NCBI GenBank assembly: GCA_030549205.1
Contig: JAUKTV010000011.1
Coordinates: forward strand, 372,001-436,000
Direction: 5' to 3'
DNA: 64,000 nucleotides
Origin: Apiosordaria backusii
Lineage: Eukaryota; Ascomycota; Sordariomycetes; Sordariales; Lasiosphaeriaceae
A model generated the notes under the pieces. That model saw nothing but the letters and a program-made list of their open reading frames with translations. It did not search any database and was not told the DNA's origin. Below are positions 22,872 to 34,927 of this stretch, piece after piece (within the stretch, counting starts at the first letter, position 1; every line of letters starts with the position of its first letter). A program made the position numbers and the translations under genes.

Positions 22872-25357
22872 GTCAGCAAAGGGGGAGATTGAAAGAAAGA
22901 CGTGCGTTAGGGGGGTAATGTGGGAGGAGCCACAAGCGCAGGGGGGCATGGCTGCCAAATTTCTTGATATTCCTTCTGTTCACAACACACCATTGGCAGC
23001 AGGCTGATCAAGGGGAAGCAAAAAGAATGAAAGCTGTTCTTTATTCGGAAGTTGGGAGGTACTGACTGCTGCTTGGGTGGTTTTCTTTTCTAAGCCTTTT
23101 GCTTCGGTTGTATTTATTTTTGAGTCAGAAAGACAAATTGTAAAAGGGTTGTTCCTTCCAACCAGGAGATCAGAGCATGCCGTGAGTTGATGTGAGTTGA
23201 TATCTTCTCGGGGAAAGGGGTCCGGTCGTGGATGTCTGGATTCTGAATGTGAGAGGGAAGAGTCAAGATATGTGGCAATTACTTGGACGAAGAGCTGAAC
23301 AAAAAGTGTCTGCCAAGTTCGGGGCAGCCACATTTGTGGCTGTCGACGTGCGTATCTGAGCACGTGGGTTTGTGAACATGGGTTTGTGGCCTTCGCAGTA
23401 GAAAGGGGGTGGCTTAACCTGAAGCCGTGAACACACATGGATCAAGGGTGAAAGGGGTTGACCACGCTTGGGTTCATTGAGGCGTCAAAGTTGAGATTTT
23501 GCCATATCTCTGTCTGACCCAGGGGAAGAAGGGATTGATTGCTGTGTTTTTGGCGTCCAAGCAATGCCAGCAAGTGCCTATTTCAGTCACTGTTTCTTCT
23601 GGTGTGTGGTAGTGGTGGGATTTGGAGGAGTTGGGAGTGTGTTCAATGTTGGGGATTTGATCTTGGAAAAAACACTCGCAGAAACACTGGTGGAGATGGT
23701 TTTGATCATGATGACGAGACTCGAGGGGGGTTTGTGGCGCAAGGTGCTGGCGAGATTCCTCTCGGGAATGGAAATGGACAGTTTTCCCTGAGGCGAGGTT
23801 GCTTGGGGCATGTTATTCATCATGTCACCATTGATTAGTGATTGAAGGTGGTGAACGGACTTCAGAGTAGCTATATCATGGCTGCTTGGAACGCAACACC
23901 GTTTGGTTGAGAACGAATGGGAAATGATAACATCATTCGCAGACGAGGTTGCTTCAGGCTTGTTGGTTAGGGATGACATAGGGGGTTCGATTCAAATCAT
24001 CAAGGATTACGGGCACGAGGACTTATCAATGGAGGTCTTCGTCAAGTAGGTGAATTTCGAGGTGGGCTGTGATGGCATCGTCAGAGAGAGCTGCCTCCGT
24101 TGAACTCGGGCAAGCTGTCGGAGCTCGAGCTCCGAAATCCGGGACTCGCTCCTTGGGCTCGAGTTTCGGGGCCTGAGCATTAGGGCTAAGATTTGGTTTC
24201 CATGGCCAAAAATGAAGTTGAGGGCTCTGGAGTTGCTGCCTTATGGTCAAGATGGTGCCTGAGAACCTTGATGGCCAACTTTGGGCAGGTGAGGTCATTG
24301 CCTGGGGCCTCGTGTCGGGGTTGCTGCCTGAGAACCTTGATGGCCCACACTGGGCAAGGTGAGGTCATCACGAGCTACTCAAGTCGCTCCTTCCTCAGCT
24401 GCTCCTGGAGTTGAAAAAATTGAAAAGCATCCCAGCCACCCCCAGTCACTTCCAGCCATCCAATTTTCGAGCTTGACGTCAGTGCTCCCCAGACACCCCC
24501 TTTTGGTCTGCTCCTCATGTCACCTGGTCATCGCTCCTTCCCATGTTCGCACACCCTAACCCTCTGTTTCTTCTCCAGACCGGTGCCAAGCTGGACGGGA
24601 AGCAGCCCCACCCGACACGGAAGTCAACAAACAGACCCCACTTGTACTTCTCTTTGGTGCAGCTCATCTCGTTGCGAATGTTGCAGGTATGCGGAGGAAT
24701 TGAAGCAAACATTGGGGCTGAAATTCTGATGCAGGGCTCGCATTCAACTGGAAAGACTCTCCCACACCACAAGATCAACTCCTTTGTGCATCCCATCCTC
24801 AGTGTTGCCTTTGACTGCCATTTGAGTCGAGTTCATGAACCCAACAGCGTGCACGTACCAACCGTTGCACAAAATGTCAGGCAAACCCCAGCTCTGCGGC
24901 TGAAGTTTTGGCCGACGGTTACCTGCATTAGCGGCAGATCCTTGAGCCTAAATCGACGACATGTCACACTTGGCACTCTGTGGGAAAATAGGGGTTTGTT
25001 TTGTTCCGAGTCAAATTGATGGGATCTCTAGAAAAAAGCTAATGTACAGACATTAGGGTACGAGGGGGAAAAAAACTCCTCGAGATGACGGCCAGCAGCC
25101 TCGAAAGATGATGTATTTACCCCTCTCTGCTCGCAGCTTGATGTGAAAGAAAAAAAAGGGATGCCCAATTGCCAATTCCCCAGTCTCATTCGTCGAAACA
25201 AAACGTCAAAGTCCGCTCCCCTTTTCCTTGTTCCCAGCTGTCCCGTGCTCTTGTGCCTATCCGTCATGGTGTTCTTTGTTCATGATGCCCCGGCCTCGGT
25301 CGAGATCTGCGCCAAGGGGAGATCTGGCGCCCCCCCATTCGTTCGGCATCAGTCAGG
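22872..25357. other. Intergenic region between sla2 and MAT1-1-1
   Basis: About 2.5 kb with no recognisable gene. It contains a direct repeat of about 45 bp with 68-bp period (TGCCTGAGAACCTTGATGGC at 24256 and 24324) and poly-purine stretches. The border of the mating-type idiomorph should lie in this region or nearby, but it cannot be placed without a MAT1-2 sequence. The 3' untranslated regions of both flanking genes fall here. Confidence 0.55.
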
Positions 25358-26332
25358 TCAGAATCCCCGAGGCTCATTTGGATCAACATATCCGCTGGTA
25401 TGGGCGTCGTACATCGTGAGAATTGTGTCCAGCTCCGACTCATTGATCTTGGAAAAGTGCATGTTATCTTCTTGGCTGTGGGTCTCCATTGACGGAATTG
25501 TAGGAGGCATGCCGTGGTTCTGGACTGGTTGTTCGATAATGCTGTGGAACTCGTACATGCCAACTCCCTGTGCAATCATCGGATCGGTAGCCGGTACCTG
25601 GAAGAGTGATGACATCGCCAAACCCGGGTTCTGCTTTGCTAGCTGTCGGAAGCTTGACATGGTGTCGAATGTTCCCGGAAGCCTAGGAGCTTGCGTGTTG
25701 ATGCAGATGACGTCGAATGCCGGATCAGAAAGCTGAGAGAGGATGGCTTGAGGATCAGAGATAGGGAGGCCACCATTTAGACAGCTCAAAAAGAGGCCGA
25801 GACCATTCATTGGCTGAAGATGATGTCTAATGTCCGGAGTCGCGACGCGCTGCAATGTGTGGGTGCCATCGTCGAGTCGAGTAAGAACCCATCCAAGGGT
25901 TTCCATGTAGCCCGTACGCGGAGCGATTCCCAAAGGAGTGACCGCGGACTGAATCCAGGTCTGCAAAGTCACGTTTTGCTCGGCAAGCTGATCGCGAATG
26001 GCGGAGTAAACTGCGCACATGAAGTCCCATTCCTTATGGAATGGGTCTTGCTGCCAGAGGGTCGTGAGGATGGGTGAGCGTTCCTTTTGAGGCAGTTGAC
26101 TGAACATGGACGAGTAGTAGGCTATAATTGAGGAGGATTAGCTTTCAGGAACATCATATGCGGTCGAGCCATGCTCCTTACATCGGTATCCCATGAAGCC
26201 GTTGACTTTCTTCTTGGCGGGTTGACGTGGGGCGCCTTCGCGCATCATGTCCGACAGCGCTTTGATGGTTTCCGCCCGATCGCCCTCACCAAGACCCTCG
26301 AATGTTTGTAGAATGCTGCTGATTCCTGCCAT
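25358..26332 (-). CDS. MAT1-1-1: Mating-type protein MAT1-1-1 (alpha-box transcription factor; FMR1/mat A-1 type)
   Basis: Alpha-domain (MATalpha1-HMG-like) transcription factor that sets MAT1-1 mating identity and controls pheromone and receptor genes. Model: complement(join(25358..26121, 26182..26332)), 304 residues. The single intron 26122-26181 (GTAAGG...TATAG) cuts the alpha box after GFMGYR, the conserved position. The joined box reads PAKKKVNGFMGYR then SYYSSMFSQLPQKERSPI, then TLWQQDPFHKEWDFMC. The start MAGISSILQTFEGLGEGDR is the family N-terminus. Length matches the roughly 300 residues usual in Podospora and Neurospora relatives. MAT1-1-2 lies upstream in the same orientation. The gene looks intact, with no frame break. 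Confidence 0.97.
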
Positions 26333-26774
26333 TGTGAATTTATTGTAGTTGATCGCGCAGGATAGAAGTCGAGGGTGGTGGAGATTCTGTATCGAGGTTG
26401 GTCAAGATTGTGCTTTGCAGAGATGACAAATATGGGTTGAAAGGCGAGCAAAAGGTGTGGTAGGTTGGACCACAAAGAAATATTCCCCCGTTTGATTGAA
26501 GGAAGATGCTCTTGTGATTATCTAATCTGGGCAGCTTTGGTCGACAAATCTGATGGATGCATGGGATGAAATCGACATCAGTCTCGGAGCAATCCCGCAC
26601 ATCCACCTTGGTAATTCAGTTTAAAAGTCGTATCTAAAGGTTGCAATCATATAGCAGTCCTTGCATCGATGAATTTAGATGTCATACTTCAAGAGGCTTC
26701 CACCCCGCCCCTGCGTTCAAACACCTCGATAACTTAACGCAATATCTAACTAGGTACTTCCTTCAGTTGTGCAT
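26333..26774. promoter_or_regulatory. Intergenic region upstream of MAT1-1-1
   Basis: 442 bp between the MAT1-1-1 start and the MAT1-1-2 stop, both on the minus strand. It must hold the MAT1-1-1 promoter and leader and the MAT1-1-2 3' end. No specific binding site was identified. Confidence 0.5.
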
Positions 26775-28119
26775 TCACTCATCCTCATCACCAGTGACAA
26801 AATGGGCTGGGACCCCCTCCAGTTGGATTGGTAGATGTGCAATCCGGCCATCAGGCAGCGAGTCACCAATTAGCTCAGGTGTGTTGACGGTGAGGTTCTG
26901 CATCTCGAATTTTCTATTTCCATCAAGATCGTATTCGGGACGGGGTATCTGTGTACTCAAGATCAGCAGTCATTCTTCAGCTAAATATGCTCAAGATATT
27001 ATTTCGCATACCATATCAGTGTGCTCCCTACACAAAGGTTCAAAGTTGCCGCACTCGATGTGGCCCTCGTGAATATGTGACAAGCGGCGCTGAACAATTT
27101 TAAGATTTTCCTTTCTCGCTTCATCCAACAACAGTGGCAGCGAAAGCTGACTATGCTGTATGAGTGTCAGCGTCTCGAATCTTTGCAGCATGTACGGAAG
27201 CTCTGGATGTCTTAGTTGAAGCTTTTCAAGTGCTGCACTTACCTCTTCCAGTAGCTCTCTGAATCTCTTATACTCTCGGCGGAATTCAGGTATCAAAAAG
27301 AGAATGGTCCCGGGAATAGAGAGGGTGAGGTCTTCATGCCGGGGATTTTCCCTAAATAGAGATGTTTCTGGCGCGTCGTGTACACGAGTTTCCGGGAAGT
27401 TCCCAAAGAATTTGTGCCAGGGAGTTCCAGGGAGCTGTCTCAGGGGGTGAGAAAGCTTTTCGGCGTGGTAGTAGTTGGTGAGCTCGTCAATATCTTCATA
27501 GACATCGTCGATCTCAGGCAGTTCATCGTCAGGGCCGATATGGGGGTTGAGGTGGAAAATAGTACCCCCAAAATACTTGACCTCTTGATCGCCCATCATG
27601 CCGAGATGTTTTCCTGGATAGTCTGCTGCCTCTTTGTGACATATTAAAGTCACAAGAAGCTCCTGAACGAACACCGTCGCAGCCTTCACCTGTTTTGCAA
27701 GTGAAGTATCCCCACCCGATGTACGCTGGATCGTTTGTTGATGGAAGGCGAGGAAGCCCTCAATACTGAGTTTCGAGACGAGGAAACCACAGAGATGCCG
27801 AATTAGTAAGTCCTCGTCTGTGACTACTAGTGAAGGCGACATGAAATGCTGCTCCGTAGTTGCCAAGAAAACCCCAGTCTGCTGGATGATTTCGTCGAAG
27901 GATTTCTCAAATTGTTGTATTTCTTTGCGGAGGGCTGTGCGGACCATAGTCGACTGCATTCGGAGCGTGACCTATACATCAATAGGCTTAGTAGAAGTCG
28001 TTTACAAATGTTTAGAGCACGGATTTTACCTGGGCAAGTTGTTGGTGTTCCATTTTCTCGGAATCAGAAGGACTGCTAGACTCATCACCATCAAGGAGGC
28101 CCAACAATGTTGGAGGCAT
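26775..28119 (-). CDS. MAT1-1-2: Mating-type protein MAT1-1-2 (HPG/PPF domain; SMR1/mat A-2 type)
   Basis: Sordariomycete-specific mating-type protein needed for fruiting-body development after fertilisation; its molecular role is not established. Model: complement(join(26775..26948, 27012..27971, 28030..28119)), 407 residues. Intron 27972-28029 is GTAAAA...TATAG and intron 26949-27011 is GTATGC...ACAG; all phases are zero. Exon 1 (MPPTLLGLLDGDESSS) was found by joining upstream sequence in frame. The central part has the HPG-domain core SHPLRQLPGTPWHKFFGNFP (about residues 205-225) with its His, Pro and Gly residues. The C-terminal exon begins IPRPEYDLDGNRKFEMQNL. It is divergent from MAT1-1-3. 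The first exon is less certain than the rest. Confidence 0.92.
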
Positions 28120-28665
28120 ATGCTTGATATTTCTGTGCTCTGGTGGTAAGCTCTCAAGAGAAACTCTCCACTACCATAGAAACACCCTTCAATGGTGAAT
28201 ATTGTGCAGGGCGGTGGGGAGGGGCCAAAGGAAAATACGACTTGTGAATGTTCCCATCCGATGTGGTCGCTCCGAACCTGACCCCCAACTTGCTGCCTGG
28301 TATTGTTCTGCCACAGCTGCCTTAATATTGTTCTTCCTCTCTGCACTTGCCTCGACAAGCAAGCTCCCCAGCCTTCTGTTTTTTTCCCACCCACAATTTC
28401 TTGCTCTCTGCTTGAAGAGCAGCAATCCACCCACTCCTTAATCCTCTGCCACCCTTCTTCACCCTCTCGGTTTTCCCCCCTCACCTTTTCCAAATTCCTT
28501 TCCCCCACGCAACAACCACGACTTCACCTTCACTCCGACTTTTTTCTGAACTTTCAAAGTTTTCCTTGTTCAAGCCCTCTCCGAGATCTCTATCAAGACA
28601 TACTCTCTCCTTTTCTCTCTGAAAAAGTCGCAAAACCACAATCTCTCAGAAGACAACCAGCCATC
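28120..28665. promoter_or_regulatory. Bidirectional promoter region of MAT1-1-2 and MAT1-1-3
   Basis: 546 bp between two divergent start codons. The half next to MAT1-1-3 (28320-28660) is pyrimidine-rich on the + strand (CT runs, TTTTTTTCCCACCC), as in many fungal core promoters and leaders. No gene is seen. Confidence 0.6.
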
Positions 28666-29664
28666 ATGGATGCTACCACCTCGACTTCCATCAACTCCTC
28701 CATCTTCTACTTCAACAAGATGGACATCCCTGTCATCAATGACTCGCATTCCCTCTCTTTCGTCTTCGTTGACGGCGAGACGGTTGTCCAGCACATTGCG
28801 AACAGCCATGACGATTTTGAGATCGTCAGTGCCTTGACTGCTGCTGCTACCAATTTCAGGTATGGCGTTTTGATCATCTCTGATTGCAATTACTTGCTGA
28901 CACGATTTATTTACAGTAAAATGAACGACGGCCTTGACAGTGCCATCGTGCACCGGAAGCAGACCATGATTTACTACATCATGAGTCTTTCTCTCGCTTT
29001 CCGCTTGGATGTGGACGTTTTTGATGTTCTCCACACGACTAGTAGGTGTCCTCCAGACGGACTTGATCATTCAGGTTTGCTAATTTGTGTCAGTCCCTCT
29101 GCCCGCTCCGGTCACGGCTCCTGTCATGGCTGCTGTCGAGGCTCCTACCATGGTCCCTGTTGTGGCTCCCGTCATGGCTCCCGCCATGGCTCCCGTCTCT
29201 TCTGATTCAGGCAAGGGTAACATGCAGAAGAGTGTTGCGGTCACCACCAAGGAACGCATTCGGCGCCCCAGAAACCAGTTCATCATCTACCGCCAGCAGA
29301 TGTCTCAGCAGCTTCATGATGAAAACCCCGGCCTGACTGCCGCCGCTATTTGTAAGTTCTCTCTGCCTTGTTTGCAATATGTGTGCAAATGCTGATCTTT
29401 GCAGCGTCGATCGTTTCCAAGACTTGGAAGGCAGAGTCCCCTCAGGTCAAGGCGCATTTCAAAGCTCTTGCTGATGAGGAAGACCGCATGCATAAGCTCA
29501 ACCATCCTGGGTACCGCTATCAAGCCCGCCGCAGCCGTGTCGAGCGCCGCAAGATCGCGAGCACGATCAAGGCCTTGTCCCAGTACCCAGTTCATGCGAT
29601 GAGCTCCATGACCACAACGGATCTTGACAGCGTTGTGATGAGTCTGAGCAACTCCAATATCTAA
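28666..29664 (+). CDS. MAT1-1-3: Mating-type protein MAT1-1-3 (HMG box; SMR2/mat A-3 type)
   Basis: HMG-box DNA-binding regulator of sexual development. Model: join(28666..28859, 28917..29041, 29094..29351, 29405..29664), 278 residues. Introns 28860-28916, 29042-29093 and 29352-29404 are all GT-AG with consistent phases. A Pro/Ala/Val-rich linker (exon 3 start) precedes the HMG box at about residues 160-235 (RIRRPRNQFIIYRQQM ... AAISSIVSKTWKAE ... LADEEDRMHKLNHPGY). The last intron splits the box at the serine codon, the place typical of MAT HMG boxes. The C-terminus is uncertain: in-frame TAA at 29662, but a coding-like segment follows at 29709-29810. Splicing 29635-29708 (GTGATG...TGCAG) would bypass this stop and extend the protein. 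Confidence 0.9.
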
Positions 29665-31985
29665 ACCCTCACTGCAGCGTCTCATCACTGCCACCATCTC
29701 ACCTGCAGTTTGAGACACCAGCTCTTGACATCTTCCGTCACTGCGAGCTTTCGCATGAGTATGCTGCCCAATGGGCGATGACTGATGCACTGCAACCTCG
29801 GTTCAGAATGGTAAGTCGCATTGCACCTCTCCTTTTTTATACATCGTTACTGACCACACCCTTGGATCCAGAGTTTCACTGGCCCCGATCAGGTAAGAGA
29901 AAAGCACAAAAAAAAAAACACAGAACAACACGGGCCTCCCAGCTTCTTGTACAACAACATGGAATTATAACGACACTTGCACGGCCTTTTCTCATCAACG
30001 ATTTGTTTCACACAACACAACTACATACCCTGCAATTGCGGCTGTTTCACCTGGGACCATGTTCTCAGTCGAAGAGACGAACTCAACAATGGAAGCGACT
30101 CTATGGTTTGGTTCTTGGAGGATGATACCCCCACTTCATACTTCTTTTTTCTTCATGGTTCGGATTTGGAGTTTGGGCATGGACAATAGGAGTTGGCGGA
30201 TGGATACCATTACAATGTTGGGTCAGCAGGAGTTGGGTGGTTGGACAGGGAGTGATTTTCTTTCTTTTTACTTATTTTCTCCTGTTTCATTCTCTTCAGT
30301 GGTAAATAATTTGGGTGGGCAGTGTTGACGTTCATCACTGGGGGGTTGAGGCACATGAATGGGTTTAACGAAAGAGATGACTTTGTCAAAGCGTTTTAAA
30401 GAGAGGGCTTTCGTTCGAGTTCGTAGATAGTTTCTTTTGTCTGTACACAATACAATGCTGTATACACAGATATCTTCTGGTTCCTCTTTCTTGTGATCAT
30501 CACGTGTTTGTCCTGATCGAAGAAGGTGACCGGCCTCGAGGAGGTCATCACCATTGCCGACAAGCAACCATAGCGGGCTCCAACTTCTGGCCACCCCGGA
30601 GGCTGGTGATACTTTGTCTCATGATGCCTTTGACAGTATAGAGCTACCAATGCGACATTGCAACATAATGAATGTATCACGAAGCAGATAACCCCTGGGT
30701 ACTGCCCTGGAGAGAAGCCCATCATCAACACCGAGACTCCTAAGTTCACCTCGAGACAGCCCAGAATTAAATCACATGACTTAATTCCCAGACCCAGCTT
30801 CTCGACCTCAACTCCAACCGCCCCAACTTCCACGGTATCGACGATGACCACAACCATGAATATTGATCAGAAAATATTTTTGCCGTGTACTCCATCCTCA
30901 TCTAAATCCAAACCCGAAATATTGAGCACCCCAAAGACAAACGCAACGAAACGTGACCCCGTGAACTCATCACCCCCTGAGAACGACCGGAGCACCACCA
31001 AATGGCGGTGCCTCGTCGAACAAGTCACCTGACCTCCACCTCTGTGGCACTGTCGGCTTGAATGCTGCACACAGGAGGAGCATGATGGGTGAGTGAGCAG
31101 CCGCCCTTTGCAGGGCATTTGACCCAGCCCAGTCGGGCACAATCCCAACCTTCGGGGCTGGTGTTCCCAGTCGTCGTCTAGCCTGCCCATCCAGTTGCCA
31201 TGAGATACTCTCCCACCAAAAACCTCCAAGCATGTTGCTCAGCATCACCTCATTGTTCACCATCCCATCACCACGGCCTTTCCAAACCTTCCCACGTCAT
31301 CCATCCACAGACAACACCGTTTCTCCCTTGCATCACTATCTCCTCCAAGGTCACACGATTCCTTTCGTTGCCACCGTCTCCTCGTAATACCACCGTTTTC
31401 CTCGTCTCTTGGTCTTTTAGTATTGTCATTAATGGAAGCGAGGGCTTCTTCCTAATAACCAACGAATGCTGCATATCCTAGAGGCACGTGACCAAAGGCC
31501 CCGGAAGCATTGTGCAAGACTTCGTCATACGTCACCAAGAATAACACCAGCCCTCCTCATCTGATCTTCATCGTCCATTCAGTCATCTCTCATGGATTGC
31601 TGTTGTTAATGGACTCCCCAAGTGTGCACAGCGTGAGGGTCATTATTAAGCTAAGCTGGATGGGAAGTGTGGACAGGGCCTGATCTCATTGGAATCAGGC
31701 AGGCATGGTGACTGCCCCTTTCCCAGATTAGTTGGTACCCCTTCCTCTGCTTTCCTTTCCTTCTCTTGCCGCCCCTCCCCTCTGAGCTAGAGCAAGAACG
31801 GAATTCTGAGATGCTGCTGCAAAGATAGCCAGGCTTGCTAGATTCAATGCCAGGCCGCGCCATATGCCAGTGTATGTAATACCGATTCCCATCTCCACTC
31901 CCTTGAACGCCAAACTCCCATGCCCAACTCCGCCCAATGACCGTGAAGCAACAGGATGTTGATCGATACTGAAGATCTGAGAACA
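29665..31985. other. Region between MAT1-1-3 and apn2, with possible extra MAT1-1-3 exons
   Basis: About 2.3 kb. The first 150-300 bp may be coding or 3' untranslated MAT1-1-3 sequence: 29709-29810 translates as FETPALDIFRHCELSHEYAA and on to QPRFRM, then meets a good GTAAGT. The intron 29811-29871 has a CTGAC branch and CCAG. Beyond about 30000 I see no gene. The right border of the idiomorph should lie before apn2. Confidence 0.5.
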
Positions 31986-34276
31986 CTAACCCGATGACAC
32001 CGACGAGCCAGGTTTCCATTCACTACTCCATATGAAGGTCCTGCAGCAGAACTCTGTCGTCCCGTCTTCTTTCTTCCCGGAAGGGCCGGTAGGGCGGCCA
32101 CACATGAAGAATGATCGGCCTGTTGTACAAGAACACTACAAGTTAGCTTCAAGATACAATTGAGGATGGCATGAATGATGCCACGTTAGATGGAATTAGG
32201 GCAAGGAAGGGAAGGAGTGATGAACAGGGCAGAAAGTAAAGGACGAGTACATACCGCAATTGACACCCGGCTTCTTTGTTGTTCTTGAGATGCAATCCTC
32301 ACCATGCTCACACTTTGGAACGACACGCTTGCCAAGGAGCTTTGACCAGGAGGCTTTGTTCTCAATAGGATCAAAGACCTTTTCGTCAGATGGGATGGTA
32401 GTCAGGGGGCTTTCCATGAGTGAGCTCCCGGTGTTCTCGTTCAGGGGCGGGCTGGGGCTATGGGTTTCGGGAGCCGATTCTGCTGGTAACAATGTGGAGG
32501 CACTGGAATTGGCTGGAGGAGTTGAGGATGTGTTGCTGGTGCCAGCTGGTTCCTGACTTGGGCTTGGGATAGGCGTCTTGGGTTTGAAGAAGCCTTTTAG
32601 TGTGCCTTGAGAGGCACTGGCACCTGTCTTGGAGGTCTCCTTGGCCAGGGTCACTTTCCCTTTCTTTTGTGGTCTTGTTCCCAGGGAAGCAGCAGCTGGA
32701 CGTTTTGGTGGTGGTTTTTGCGGAGAGGCATCTAGTGTGCTGTTTGAACTCGGGGGTGCTGTGGTTTGGCTTGATGGTTGTAAGAAGACCGGATCATTTT
32801 GAGTGGAAGGGTCCTGCTCAGGGACTGCAGGGTTGGTAGTGGGAAGAGGTGGTAACGCTTGACTGCTGGTTGTAGCTGTAGCTATGGTTGGCTTGGCCGC
32901 TGTTGTAGGTTTCTTGAAGAACATGTCTTTGATGCTCCGACGGTTCTTGAATTCTGGAATCAGCTTTGCTGAAGTAGGCAGGGCATCTTTGATCGTCCAC
33001 TCTCGTTGCCGCTCGCCTTTGCTGAACATCCCCTCGGGGTTCATGAGATCGGTTAGGGGGGTAATAGTGCGATTGTGGTTGACGGTGTCGCTCATTGTGG
33101 CATAGACTGGGCAGTGGTCAGAACCGAGAAGGCCTTCTTGGATGTTGGAGTCAATGAACCAGTCTTTGATTCCCGAACTGCAGAGAACATAATCTATCCG
33201 GCTCCCAAAATTCCCTGGCCTGCAGTTCTTTTTGGTCTCCCAACAGGTATACATTCCGGTGCGGGTAGGGTGGAACTCTCTGCAAAGATCCCACAGAACA
33301 GGTTCTTCCCGGCCCTCATCTCTCTCCCCAAGCACACGACCGCCAAATACTATTTGGTTGAGGAAGCGGCGAGACGGACTAGAAAAGAAGTCGTCAAGGG
33401 AGAGCTCCTCCTTCCGTAACCGTTCTGCTAGGCCGGCAGTGTCCAACTCGGAGCGGATGATGTTCAGGTCGCCAGTAAGAATGACCTGCTTCCCCATGGC
33501 AACCAAGTTGCGTACTCTGACATCCATGGCATCGATGTAAGCCTGACGGAATTCGTCTCGTGATTCATCTCTTGTTGCGGGGCTGTAGACTCCAATGAGG
33601 ACGAAGGCAGGAAACTCAAGGATGACAGCGCGGCCCTCCGAATCAAGCGTAGCTTCGTCAACCTCGCTGGAGAGCTGGCCTGGCCTCGGGTAGCCTCCAA
33701 TCCGCTGGTCTTCTGGCAGATCTCTGAAACTTGTGGCGGAGTTTGGTGGGCAAAGTACGCCGGTGATGCCTTCCTCAGCGCGGATCGGAGCGCACTTGGA
33801 AGATCGAGTGTATATGGCAACACCGGAGTAGCCTAAAAGAGATTAGAGGCAAGGCACAAACAAAGGAAGAGATAAGCGGACAAACCTTTTTTGTGTTTGG
33901 GCAGGCTGAAATAGACATCCCATCCAGGTACCAGAACCATGTCGTCCTGCAAATCTTTCCGCTGGATCTTGGCTTCTTGCATGACTACGATATCTGCCTC
34001 CAGCGTATCGAACATGGCCTAGAGCCCGTCAGATTTCGTTGAACCTCTCTTCAAGTAGCGTGGTAGCTCCTACCTGATAGGTGCGATTTGCGCGCCATGG
34101 CTCATATCCAAAAGGATTTCTGGAGATGGTCAGACAAAACTTTGCGAGGGCAGATTGCAAGTATGTTGGCACAAACCTGATGCCATTGACTTCATGATAG
34201 TTAGACTTGGATATCAGACTGGCGAGAATGGAAGATGTAGTATCTTACCGTTCCACGAAGTGATTCGGAGCGGCAT
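31986..34276 (-). CDS. apn2: Class II AP endonuclease / DNA lyase Apn2 (EEP nuclease plus GRF zinc finger)
   Basis: Cleaves abasic sites and 3' blocks in nuclear base-excision repair; the standard right flank of ascomycete MAT loci. Model: complement(join(31986..32119, 32255..33832, 33886..34018, 34074..34119, 34177..34189, 34249..34276)), 643 residues. Exon 2 is a 13-bp microexon; with its neighbours it rebuilds ITSWNVNGIRNPFGYEPW, the metal-site motif of the family. Further catalytic motifs are VVMQEAK (Glu), LTGDLNII (Asp/Asn) and GSDHCPV (Asp-His). The tail holds QGTLKGFF, a PCNA-interaction-box match (about 32585-32608), and a zf-GRF domain whose last part lies in exon 6 (CGRSFFMCGRP ... 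EFCCRTFIWSSEW). The last intron (32120-32254, 135 nt) is the longest. It is divergent from cox13. Confidence 0.95.
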
Positions 34277-34927
34277 CTTGGCGATAACCTTGCTCGCGTA
34301 CGCCGCCTTCTCGACCTGGGCTGGTTGGCACAACGCGTTGAATTTTTAGACTATGGAGATTGGCCGCCAAAGATGTGCCTCGATGGGTGAATCCGAGACG
34401 TTGGAGCGCACTGCCACTGGGGCAAGCTTTAACGGCGAGAGGATAGAGAGAGTCGCGGGAACGAAGGTATTGTTAGAAGTTTTTCTCCTTCACATTGAAT
34501 AAATTTACGGTAAATTGGAGCTTTAATTCAATATTATGCGAGACCTGTTCATCTCATCTTCCACTTGTCAATTCTACCCAGCGGACTGGAGACGACTGCT
34601 GCCAAAGTCGTTGCTGGCGTGGCGTGGCGACGGGTGCTCTTTCCGCCAGGGACGCGCGAGGTCACATGACTAGCAATCAAATGCCAAAGTGGAAATTATG
34701 TCACCGGTCTTGGCACCCGACCCTTGAGGTTCGGAAGCACGGACCACAACCACAAATCCGAGGAGTAGCCGAAAATGACCTGATTGGACTCTGACCTCAC
34801 CCCCAGGCCAACAAGCTGGGAGCCAAGCAAAGAGGAGCTTCAGCCAAAAGCGGGTCAATTGCTTCATCTTGGACAAAACCACCACGAACCCCCAGTTGAA
34901 ACGGCACCCAACCCACCAACCACCACC
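34277..34927. promoter_or_regulatory. Shared upstream region of divergent apn2 and cox13
   Basis: 651 bp between divergent start codons. No coding signal; short open frames have no protein-like character. It should hold both promoters. Confidence 0.55.

Noticed and set aside
28303..29205. 300-codon frame covering the MAT1-1-3 leader and first exons
   Set aside because: Its N-terminal half is the pyrimidine-rich leader, and its C-terminal part reads through introns in the wrong frame after exon 2; the spliced HMG-box model explains the locus better.
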